Program-made: the position numbers and the translations under genes
Shown: positions 1-6,748 of the stretch, one piece after another
Position numbering within the stretch: the stretch's first letter is position 1
Layout: each line of letters starts with the position of its first letter
The notes under the pieces: generated by a model
Told to the model about the DNA's origin: nothing
Databases searched by the model: none
Seen by the model: only the letters and a program-made list of their open reading frames with translations
Source: Enterococcus pseudoavium NBRC 100491
GTDB lineage: Bacteria > Bacillota > Bacilli > Lactobacillales > Enterococcaceae
NCBI RefSeq assembly: GCF_001544295.1
Contig: NZ_BCQF01000006.1
Location: forward strand, 47,242-111,241
Length of the DNA stretch: 64,000 nucleotides
Reading direction: 5' to 3'

Positions 1-324
1 ATTGAAGCACTAGAATATATCAATCATCACTTAAACGAAGTAATCACGCTAGATGAAGTTGCCGACCATGTCTATCTGTCAGGCTATTACTTCGGTAAGC
101 TTTTTAAAAAAGAAGTCGGTATGAACTTCGTCGATTATATCAATGAGAAAAAAATCAATCGTTCGATGATCTTGTTACAGGATTCCACTTGGTCGATTGA
201 TAGTATCGCCCACAGCTTAGGTTTCTCTCAATCGAGTTACTTCAGCAAATTGTTCAAAAGAGTTACCAATCTCTCTCCCCGTGAGTATCGTCAAAGAATT
301 CAAAAAGAAGCACTCCGAAAATAA
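1..324 (+). CDS. AraC-family transcriptional regulator, C-terminal part (probable PocR)
   Basis: The reading frame is already open at base 1 and ends at TAA 322-324, so only the last 107 residues are visible. They form an AraC/XylS DNA-binding domain with two helix-turn-helix units: the first around TLDEVADHVYLSGYYFGKLF and the second around SIDSIAHSLGFSQSSYFSKL, followed by the usual family ending SPREYRQ. The sensor domain lies outside the window. The neighbourhood (pduU/pduV, B12 uptake, two cobalamin riboswitches) suggests PocR, the regulator of pdu and cob genes in Listeria and Salmonella, but that identity is inferred from context. A cobalamin riboswitch on the opposite strand is aimed at the 3' end of this gene. 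Confidence 0.85.
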   Translation: MEALEYINHHLNEVITLDEVADHVYLSGYYFGKLFKKEVGMNFVDYINEKKINRSMILLQDSTWSIDSIAHSLGFSQSSYFSKLFKRVTNLSPREYRQRIQKEALRK

Positions 325-342
325 ATCGGAGTGCTTCTTTTT
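302..342. terminator. Bidirectional intrinsic terminator at end of the AraC gene
   Basis: A perfect 12-bp stem (307-318 with 326-337) has a 7-base loop, with A5 on the left and T5 on the right, so it can end transcription from either side. The left arm is coding sequence and the regulator's stop codon is in the loop. On the minus strand it lies downstream of the 395-525 riboswitch, so it could be the termination point of that RNA. Confidence 0.85.
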
Positions 343-394
343 CACATAAAAATGTGCAGCAAACACGCCGATCTTTTTTTTCCCGAAAAGATCA

Positions 395-525
395 TGCGAT
401 GAAGTATCCTGGCTTTGCTTCTTCCGCCACAGGTCCTTCCAGCAATAATTGCCGTGGTTACCTGTTTTGTCCACAATACAGTTGCGGGTACAGTATCAGA
501 TTCTCACTGATTTCCTTCATTCTAT
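395..525 (-). promoter_or_regulatory. Cobalamin riboswitch, antisense to the AraC-family gene
   Basis: Read on the minus strand, the segment has the cobalamin riboswitch core: GGAAATCAGTGAGAATCTG, then ACTGTACCCGCAACTGTA, a paired middle arm, and the B12 box AGCCAGGATACTTC (401-414). It starts about 15 bases after the stop codon of the glycerate-kinase-like gene. Downstream are an 8-bp stem (370-377 with 386-393) and the U-tract hairpin at 302-342. It controls no minus-strand ORF in the window. Confidence 0.9.
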
Positions 526-536
526 TCAATTAATGA

Positions 537-1613
537 TTATCGTCCACGAAAATAAAGCAGGCGAATGATTACTTTTAAATAATCAAAGATTTCTAACATA
601 TCTTCTGAAGTAAAACTGAAATAAGGCAAAAGCACTTCATTTTCGGCAACCGTTGTGTTGCTTTGAGTTTTAATAACCATCGTTGGAATTTTACGTTCCG
701 TTAACATTTGGCGAAATGTTGTATACTTCTCTGGAATGATAAAATAATCAACTTGTTTCAAATTTGCTTCAAAATCAGTCAGCTCTACAAAGGCTTTCAG
801 TTGATTCATCACTTTCACGTGACGTGTAAAAGCCAAACAAGCAAAACTCAAACCATTGCCAACACTAGCAAGTGGTTCCAGTAAATCAGGCTTATTCAAT
901 AAACGGCTAACCGTTTGAATACATTTTTCTGTTTCTCGGTCCAGTACCTTGACAATTTCATCACTGGCACCAGTCAATGCTTGATTCTGATAAGAAATAC
1001 CCTCTTCTCCTACCAAAAGATCCAGCTCTTTTTTATCAGAAAGAATCAAGTATTCATAATTGAGCCATTTTTTATCTAGTCCCTCATAGGAGAAACTACT
1101 GATCTGCCCAATTTTTCCACCACTAATCTCAAATGAACGGCCTTGAGCATTGTAAAAGGTCATCCCTAATTCTTCGAACATACCTAACCCTAAGTCCGTA
1201 GCGATACTGTAAGTATTCATAAAAACAATTTTTTGCGTTTCTGAACGTACAATTTTTTTCAAAACAGTCCCGATAATATTACTGCTGGAAATCAATGGTG
1301 ACTTTGCAATCGTTGGCACGGTAGTAGGCCCCACTAACGATGCGATATCCAAGAAAAGAATTTCCTTATCTTTTGAATAGCCATATCTTGGCTTAATCGA
1401 AAAACCAAATAGTCCATCTTCCTGTAACGTCTTTATCGGCTGTTGATAATATTTTAGAATCATTTTCAGTGGATCCTTGTGGTCAACAAAAGGAAATGAA
1501 CGCGCTTCGGCTTTACTCTCATCTTCAACTAAGTACTCATTGAATTTTTTTACAATATTTTCATCGGTTTTTGTTTCATCTAAAATTGGTGCAATGGCAA
1601 ACACTTCTGTCAT
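537..1613 (-). CDS. Divergent glycerate-kinase-like protein, last gene of B12 uptake operon
   Basis: The 358-residue product aligns along its length with the glycerate kinase (GlxK) family: an early segment LFLDIASLVGPTTVP matches the family's EMASASGL region, NPL-type spacing follows, and SVGNGLSFACLAF stands where the family has GAGAAGGLG. The catalytic signatures are largely lost: neither the DVxNPL/GPQKGA segment nor the late GEGxxDxQT motif is recognisable, so kinase activity is doubtful. The ATG at 1613 is preferred to the upstream GTG because GGGTG lies just ahead of it. The gene closes the B12-riboswitch operon, about 55 bases after the small DUF4430 lipoprotein. Its function is unknown; a role in handling or modifying imported corrinoid is only a guess. 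Confidence 0.7.
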   Translation of the reverse strand: MTEVFAIAPILDETKTDENIVKKFNEYLVEDESKAEARSFPFVDHKDPLKMILKYYQQPIKTLQEDGLFGFSIKPRYGYSKDKEILFLDIASLVGPTTVPTIAKSPLISSSNIIGTVLKKIVRSETQKIVFMNTYSIATDLGLGMFEELGMTFYNAQGRSFEISGGKIGQISSFSYEGLDKKWLNYEYLILSDKKELDLLVGEEGISYQNQALTGASDEIVKVLDRETEKCIQTVSRLLNKPDLLEPLASVGNGLSFACLAFTRHVKVMNQLKAFVELTDFEANLKQVDYFIIPEKYTTFRQMLTERKIPTMVIKTQSNTTVAENEVLLPYFSFTSEDMLEIFDYLKVIIRLLYFRGR

Positions 1614-1667
1614 AATTTTCACCCATTGTTAGTATAACAAAAAAAGGTGTGATAATTTAGCTATTGA

Positions 1668-2060
1668 CTAGTTCATTTTGGCTAAATCAAAGACAATTTT
1701 GTCGTTTCCTTTCACTTTCACTTCTTTTGCACCTTTCATGATCTCTTTGTCGTTAATTTTAAAGGTCCAATACTTTTTGGCATTCTCATCTTGTGCATGT
1801 CCTTCAATTTTAGTGATAAAACCATCCTGATCCTCAATCGTAAAATTCTTGGCCATTACATCATATAACGTTGCACCTTTTTCAAAGTTGATTGTTTTTT
1901 TAGAGAGTTCCTTTCCATCTTCTTGTAGCTTAACCGTTGCTTTTTGTTCAGTCTTTTGACTGACCGAAGTTTCTTGTGATGTTGCGGGTTCATTTTTTTG
2001 ACAGCCGGTAAAACCGACCAAACTTACTAATAGAGCTGCTAAAATCATTGTTTTTTTCAT
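1668..2060 (-). CDS. Small lipoprotein made of one DUF4430 (transcobalamin-like) domain
   Basis: The 130-residue product has a lysine-rich start, a hydrophobic core and a lipobox GFTGC around residues 16-20, so it is a membrane-anchored lipoprotein. After a Ser/Thr/Gln-rich linker to about residue 45, the rest matches a minimal DUF4430 domain: GATLYDVM, a YWTFKIND segment and a closing GNDKIVFDL. DUF4430 corresponds to the beta domain of intrinsic factor and transcobalamin. An AAGGAG site precedes the ATG. It lies 13 bases after the CbrT-like S component and is the third DUF4430 protein of the operon. A plausible role is delivering cobalamin to the ECF importer; no ligand has been shown. Confidence 0.8.
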   Translation of the reverse strand: MKKTMILAALLVSLVGFTGCQKNEPATSQETSVSQKTEQKATVKLQEDGKELSKKTINFEKGATLYDVMAKNFTIEDQDGFITKIEGHAQDENAKKYWTFKINDKEIMKGAKEVKVKGNDKIVFDLAKMN

Positions 2061-2073
2061 CTTATTTTTCTCC

Positions 2074-2892
2074 TTAAATTAATCCATATTTTATTTTGAT
2101 ACGTTGCAATTTTTCTAACATCGGTTTGGCTAAAACAGCCAGAAAGATCACCGTTGAGATCGCGTGAATCAAATCCATCGGTGCACCGGAAATAAAGACC
2201 GCAATCAGCGCTTCCTTGCTGATCATAGGTGTGAACATCAGTAATGAGGCGGGGTTCATAATTAGTCCATAAATCAGGAAAATACTAAAAAAACCAAATA
2301 GACATAAGGACAAGCGATTGGCTCGCAATAAACCGCAACGATAAAAGACTCCGGCCACAAAGCCAATCATGCCAAAAGCAAACATCTGCCATGGCGTCCA
2401 AGGCCCTTGACTAAAAAAGATATTTGAGACTAACGCCGTCCCACTGCCAACTAAAAAACCGACTTCTGGTCCAAAAGAAACAGCACTGATAATTACTAAC
2501 GCTGCCACTGGCTTAAATTGCGGCAACATGAAAAATGCACCACGTCCAGCAACACCTAATCCTATTAGAACTGAAATAATGATCAGTTCTCGTGCCTGTG
2601 GCTTACGCCCTTCAAAGATCAGTAGGAAAGGAGCCATTGCCAAAAAGATCAATAACAGACTAACTTTTAAATAGCTACGATCCCCACTTTTTATTCCGTA
2701 ATAAATCACTAACGGCATACATAGAAAAATAGCTACTAAACTGAGTTTAGTTCGTCGTGAGAGTTTTTTTGCTTCAACCTCTTGATTCCATATTGGCAAG
2801 CTTGGTGGATTCTCACTTTTTTTAGGTAATGGCTTCTGGTAATTATCATCTCGATAGAAGTGGCTTAAGAAGTCTGATTTTTTTTGAGACAT
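2074..2892 (-). CDS. cbrT: ECF transporter S component, CbrT-like (probable cobalamin binder)
   Basis: The 272-residue protein has a polar N-terminal 50 residues and about six hydrophobic segments. Segment VAGRGAFFMLPQFKPVAALV, followed by SFGPEVGFLVGSGTALVSN, is typical of the ECF S-component group that includes the cobalamin transporter CbrT of Lactobacillus delbrueckii. It starts 27 bases inside the 3' end of the ATPase gene with a strong GAGGAGGTG site, so the two are translationally coupled. Substrate specificity is inferred from the riboswitch upstream and the DUF4430 neighbours. Here the S component comes with its own EcfT and ATPase, instead of relying on a shared module. Confidence 0.8.
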   Translation of the reverse strand: MSQKKSDFLSHFYRDDNYQKPLPKKSENPPSLPIWNQEVEAKKLSRRTKLSLVAIFLCMPLVIYYGIKSGDRSYLKVSLLLIFLAMAPFLLIFEGRKPQARELIIISVLIGLGVAGRGAFFMLPQFKPVAALVIISAVSFGPEVGFLVGSGTALVSNIFFSQGPWTPWQMFAFGMIGFVAGVFYRCGLLRANRLSLCLFGFFSIFLIYGLIMNPASLLMFTPMISKEALIAVFISGAPMDLIHAISTVIFLAVLAKPMLEKLQRIKIKYGLI

Positions 2893-4550
2893 TCAATCAC
2901 CTCCTCAACCGTCACTGCGTTAGGAAAATAGCCTCGAGCCATTCGATTAGCCGCAGTAGTATAAAAACTATTGCCCGCAAAAAATTCCCGTGCCGGTTTG
3001 GTGGTGACGATGGAACCATCAAAAAATAAGCCACACAGATCACTGAATTTCGCGACAAATTCAACATCATGAGAAACCATCAAGATCGTCACACCTTGCT
3101 CTTTTAGTTTCAATAGAATTTCACCTAATTCTTCTTTAAAAAAATCATCCAGTCCCTTGGTAGGCTCGTCAAGCAATAAAATTTTAGGACGTAGTAACAG
3201 GACTTTCGCCAAAGCTAGCCGTTGCTGTTCGCCACCACTGAGGTCATAAGGATGTTTCATTAATAACTCTTCTAAGTGAACCAGCTCGACAATTCCCGCA
3301 ATAGCAGATTCCTTACTCATATTCAAAGGATAGGCCGCTGTTCTTTTTGCTTGTTTCCCGTCAATGATCTCATAAAGATCTTCCAGCACAGTCTTCTTAA
3401 CAAAAAGGCTTTGGGGATTCTGGGGTAATACACCTAGAAATTGATGATAAAGTTCATTATCAGAAAATTTATTTAAAGGTTTGCCCTTTAGCTTTATTTT
3501 CCCACGGTATGGCTGTCGAATCCGACTGATTAAAGATAATGCGGTACTTTTACCTGTACCATTCCCCCCGACAATGCTATAAAAACACCCCGCCGGAACA
3601 CTTAAGGACAAGTCTTTGATGACATCTGGCGCATCTCGATCATAACGAAACCACAGGTTCTTGACTTCAATCATTGTCGCTGTTTCAGTTATTTTTTCTT
3701 CAGGGAATGATTCTGCTGACTTATTTGCCCGACCCTCCAGCCAACTGCGACCTTCTCCAACAGTCAGCGGATAGTCAGAGCCAGCATCACAACTGCCATA
3801 TATTTTCATTGGAGCAGGCATCGCGATAAAAAGGTCATTTTTAGTCTCTTTTAATGCTTTCCCTACTGTTCTAGGTTCTCCACTGATCATTATGCGCCCT
3901 TTCTCCATCATGAAGACCTGATCAGCCATTGGTAAAACTTCTTGCAATCGATGCTCAGAGATTAAGACGGTTGTTCCAATCTCTCGATTGATCTTTGCTA
4001 CCGTTTCTAAAAAGTTGGTAGCGGCGATTGGATCTAATTGCGAAGTTGGTTCATCTAAAATCAATAGTTTCGGATGTAAAGCCATGATACTAGCTAAGTT
4101 CAATAATTGTTTTTGGCCGCCAGAAAGTTCATTGATATTTTTTAAAAACCATGATTGGATGCCGAAATAAGAAGCCATCTCAGCAACCCGCAGGCGAATG
4201 GTCGCTTGATCGAGGCCCAGACTTTCTAGTCCAAATGCCAGTTCGTGCCAAACTTTATCCGTTACAATTTGATTATCTGGATTTTGCATGACAAAACCAA
4301 TCTCTTCACTTTGCTCTCGAAGAGTTAATTCGGTTAATGGTCGATGATCAAATTTAATTAAACCGGTCATCTCTCCAAACGGGCTTAAGGCAGGCTTTAA
4401 TTGTCTTAGTAACGTTGTTTTTCCGCTGCCACTTTTCCCAAATAGAACATTGAAGCTCCCAGCTGCCAGTTCAAAAGTAACATCATCAAGACGTTTTTCT
4501 GAAGACTCTGGATAAGCAAAACTTACTTTATCTACACTTAAAAGTCCCAT
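2865..4550 (-). CDS. ECF transporter ATPase with two fused ABC domains
   Basis: The 561-residue protein contains two full ABC cassettes. The first has Walker A GKSGSGKTT, signature LSGGQKQ and Walker B LLILDEPTSQLD; the second has GGNGTGKST, LSGGEQQR and ILLLDEPTKGLD. It would power uptake together with EcfT and the S component at the cytoplasmic membrane. The ATG at 4550 follows AAGGAGTAAGAAA and is chosen over an ATG 7 codons upstream. The gene starts 4 bases after ecfT. Fused EcfA1-EcfA2 proteins are typical of dedicated transporters (YkoD/CbiO-like), unlike the separate ecfA1/ecfA2 genes of the housekeeping module. Confidence 0.9.
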   Translation of the reverse strand: MGLLSVDKVSFAYPESSEKRLDDVTFELAAGSFNVLFGKSGSGKTTLLRQLKPALSPFGEMTGLIKFDHRPLTELTLREQSEEIGFVMQNPDNQIVTDKVWHELAFGLESLGLDQATIRLRVAEMASYFGIQSWFLKNINELSGGQKQLLNLASIMALHPKLLILDEPTSQLDPIAATNFLETVAKINREIGTTVLISEHRLQEVLPMADQVFMMEKGRIMISGEPRTVGKALKETKNDLFIAMPAPMKIYGSCDAGSDYPLTVGEGRSWLEGRANKSAESFPEEKITETATMIEVKNLWFRYDRDAPDVIKDLSLSVPAGCFYSIVGGNGTGKSTALSLISRIRQPYRGKIKLKGKPLNKFSDNELYHQFLGVLPQNPQSLFVKKTVLEDLYEIIDGKQAKRTAAYPLNMSKESAIAGIVELVHLEELLMKHPYDLSGGEQQRLALAKVLLLRPKILLLDEPTKGLDDFFKEELGEILLKLKEQGVTILMVSHDVEFVAKFSDLCGLFFDGSIVTTKPAREFFAGNSFYTTAANRMARGYFPNAVTVEEVIECLKKNQTS

Positions 4551-4554
4551 TTTC

Positions 4555-5499
4555 TTACTCCTTCTGTCCAATTTGGTTGAAATAATTTGGTAGTGTGGTC
4601 GCTTGATTTACCTTAATACGCGACCATTTATAAGCATCCCATGCGCGCAAGAACAGCGGTAGAGAAACTAACAAAAAGAAACTCACGGTTCCAATTCCAC
4701 TTGACCAATTCAAAGGCCAACCGTGTATGATAATCTGAGGATTGTAACTCACATAGAGCGCCTGATTAGCAAAATTCCACAAACAGCCTAGCGAAGTTAA
4801 CAACAAATATCCCAAGATGATCCCGTCTCGCAAATCAAAACGATCCAGTGAAAAAGCCGTGCGCCCCTTTAGTCCGTATCCTCGTGCTTTCATAGAGTCA
4901 GCTGTTTCAATCGCATTTTCCAACGCCCAAGTGACCATGATTGAAAAAATTTTAAAGGCTCGACGGATCTTCTCGATAAAGTTGCCGTTACTAAGATCCC
5001 GTCCGATACTTTTTTGACCATTCCGAACGACGGCTAATTGTTGCGTAAATTTAGGTACGAAACGAAATGCCATTGATAAAATCAATGAGCTGGCTGGAAT
5101 GAGCTTCCCAAAAAGATAAATGAATTTGTCACTAGTCATCACTTGATTGTAACAAGTAAACCAATTAATCGTGTTAGCAAAAACCAGCGCTAGAGCCAAA
5201 CCAATGATAATTGCTTCCAAAGTAATCGCATTTCCATTTTCCATCCGATAAAGTTGGGTAACACCGTAATGATTGAAAGCTGGGTTGACTACTGCCACTA
5301 CTAACATTCCTGGAATAATAAATTTCAACTGAAATAGCAAGCTTTTTTTAACTCCAACTAATAGGGAACTATAACTGAGCGCACCTAAAAAAGAGAGTGC
5401 TAAAATGTATGGGTGCAGTGAAAACATACTTATTCCAATCACAAGCAGAAAATATATAAAATTATTCAATGGATGAACTTGTGAAAAAGGATCTCTCAT
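4555..5499 (-). CDS. ECF transporter transmembrane component EcfT
   Basis: The 314-residue protein has several membrane spans, the family's AFRFVPKF segment and the coupling-helix motif SMKARGYGLKGR, which contacts the ATPases. The start follows GGGGGAG. It sits between the DUF4430 lipoprotein (12 bases upstream) and the fused ATPase (4 bases downstream), so the three core importer subunits are contiguous. In ECF systems the T component joins the S component to the two ATPase domains. A role in cobalamin import follows from the operon's riboswitch and has not been shown by sequence alone. Confidence 0.87.
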   Translation of the reverse strand: MRDPFSQVHPLNNFIYFLLVIGISMFSLHPYILALSFLGALSYSSLLVGVKKSLLFQLKFIIPGMLVVAVVNPAFNHYGVTQLYRMENGNAITLEAIIIGLALALVFANTINWFTCYNQVMTSDKFIYLFGKLIPASSLILSMAFRFVPKFTQQLAVVRNGQKSIGRDLSNGNFIEKIRRAFKIFSIMVTWALENAIETADSMKARGYGLKGRTAFSLDRFDLRDGIILGYLLLTSLGCLWNFANQALYVSYNPQIIIHGWPLNWSSGIGTVSFFLLVSLPLFLRAWDAYKWSRIKVNQATTLPNYFNQIGQKE

Positions 5500-5511
5500 C
5501 GCTGCTCCCCC

Positions 5512-6741
5512 TTATTTTTGATTATTACCAATATCATGTCCTAAATCACAGGTATATTCCCATTTAATCTCATCGCCAGGATGAAGATCTTTGTACTTTG
5601 AACAACCATAATTAGGGAACCAACCATTAACTTGATACATCCAGCCAGAAAGATTTCCACAATCAAACTCGTATAGCTGATGAATACCAGATACATAATA
5701 GGCATCATACATCGGAGTCCACCGTGATTCCATTTGAATGCCTCTTTCTTTAGTGGCTCGAACTAATAAGTCATAAACACTATCCCCTGATTTCAAGGGA
5801 ACTTGAGTCGGCGGCAAGATCCAGCCATTACTTGGAACATAGGGTTGTTTTTCTTTGACTAAATCCGACCAATTCGCCAAGATAGTTCTAGCTGATATTG
5901 AAAAAGTAACGGTCGACTCAGTTGACTGTTGCTCTCTTTTTGTTTTGTCACCAACCACTTGTGTCTGATTAGTGGCTTGTCCAGTCGGATTTTGCGCCTT
6001 TGTCTCTGCAGGATTTTCTGTATCAGCAGTAGTGACTGAATTTTCGGTCGCTTGTTCGTCATTGTTATCTATCTCTTGATCAGGAGTTGCTTTCTGTTGC
6101 TGATTAGCTTCCTGCTTGCTTTGATCATTTGAAAGAGCTTGGTTTTCTGTCTCCCCTTCGGTAGTAGCCTGTTCTTGGGTTGAACCACCGGCAACGATAT
6201 AATAATCTACGCCTGCTTCTAATACCCTAAAACGCAGGAGCGTTTGATTGTCCTTATTTTCTATTGTAATAGGACTTCCTTTGACTTTTTTCAAACTTCC
6301 TTTGATATCGCTGACTAAGTATGCCTTATTAGCTTGCCAGTTACTGGGGATCGTTAATTGTAATTCTGGCGTTCCCGCTAGTTCCATTTTTTCGATAGAA
6401 AAACCAACAGCATGATTGGCATTATTAGCCGCCTTTTTGACTTGATCCAATCCCTGAGTTTTGAAGTGTAAATTCAACTTTTGTTTGACTGGATTTTGGA
6501 TTTGTTGTCCTTGATAGGTCCAGCGATAATTAATTTTTTGGTTTTCACCAATAAATCTAAAAGCTTGGTTTTTTCCCACAATAGTTGCCATTTGAGCTTT
6601 GCTGATCACGCCATTTTCAGGCAGGCGTGTCTCAGTTTTTAAAGGAGCAACTTTTTCATGTTCTTTTGTTTGAACCTGCCCGCACGCTCCCAAGATTATG
6701 CCTGCTGCAATCAGCAGCAAGCATTTGAGAAACTTTTTCAT
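5512..6741 (-). CDS. DUF4430 lipoprotein, transcobalamin-like C-terminal domain
   Basis: The 409-residue product has a lipoprotein signal peptide with lipobox LGAC (about residues 17-20). Residues 30-190 are a beta-rich region I do not recognise, followed by a Gln/Glu/Thr/Asn-rich linker to about 275. The C-terminal 130 residues are a clear DUF4430 domain: GDSVYDLLVRATKERG, LSGWMYQVNGWFPNYGCS and GDEIKWEYTCDLG. The domain is the counterpart of the cobalamin-contacting beta domain of intrinsic factor/transcobalamin. The gene follows the large surface protein after 7 bases and precedes ecfT after 12. It is probably the membrane-proximal receptor that passes corrinoid to the ECF importer; the hand-over is inferred. 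Confidence 0.85.
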   Translation of the reverse strand: MKKFLKCLLLIAAGIILGACGQVQTKEHEKVAPLKTETRLPENGVISKAQMATIVGKNQAFRFIGENQKINYRWTYQGQQIQNPVKQKLNLHFKTQGLDQVKKAANNANHAVGFSIEKMELAGTPELQLTIPSNWQANKAYLVSDIKGSLKKVKGSPITIENKDNQTLLRFRVLEAGVDYYIVAGGSTQEQATTEGETENQALSNDQSKQEANQQQKATPDQEIDNNDEQATENSVTTADTENPAETKAQNPTGQATNQTQVVGDKTKREQQSTESTVTFSISARTILANWSDLVKEKQPYVPSNGWILPPTQVPLKSGDSVYDLLVRATKERGIQMESRWTPMYDAYYVSGIHQLYEFDCGNLSGWMYQVNGWFPNYGCSKYKDLHPGDEIKWEYTCDLGHDIGNNQK

Positions 6742-6748
6742 TTTTTAC

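Larger units (their letters stand above)
1..525 (-). ncRNA. Candidate riboswitch-controlled antisense RNA to the AraC/PocR gene
   Basis: No minus-strand gene lies between the cobalamin riboswitch at 395-525 and the left edge. Read-through past the hairpin at 302-342 would give an RNA complementary to the AraC-family regulator. The same geometry is established in Listeria monocytogenes, where a B12 riboswitch controls the antisense AspocR. The 3' end and the existence of the transcript are inferred. A weak promoter (TGGACG, 16 bases, TAGAAT) can be read on the minus strand around 515-545. Confidence 0.45.

Noticed and set aside
395..525. Riboswitch as leader of a normal coding gene
   Set aside because: No minus-strand gene with a start signal exists between it and the left edge; the plus-strand AraC gene occupies that space.
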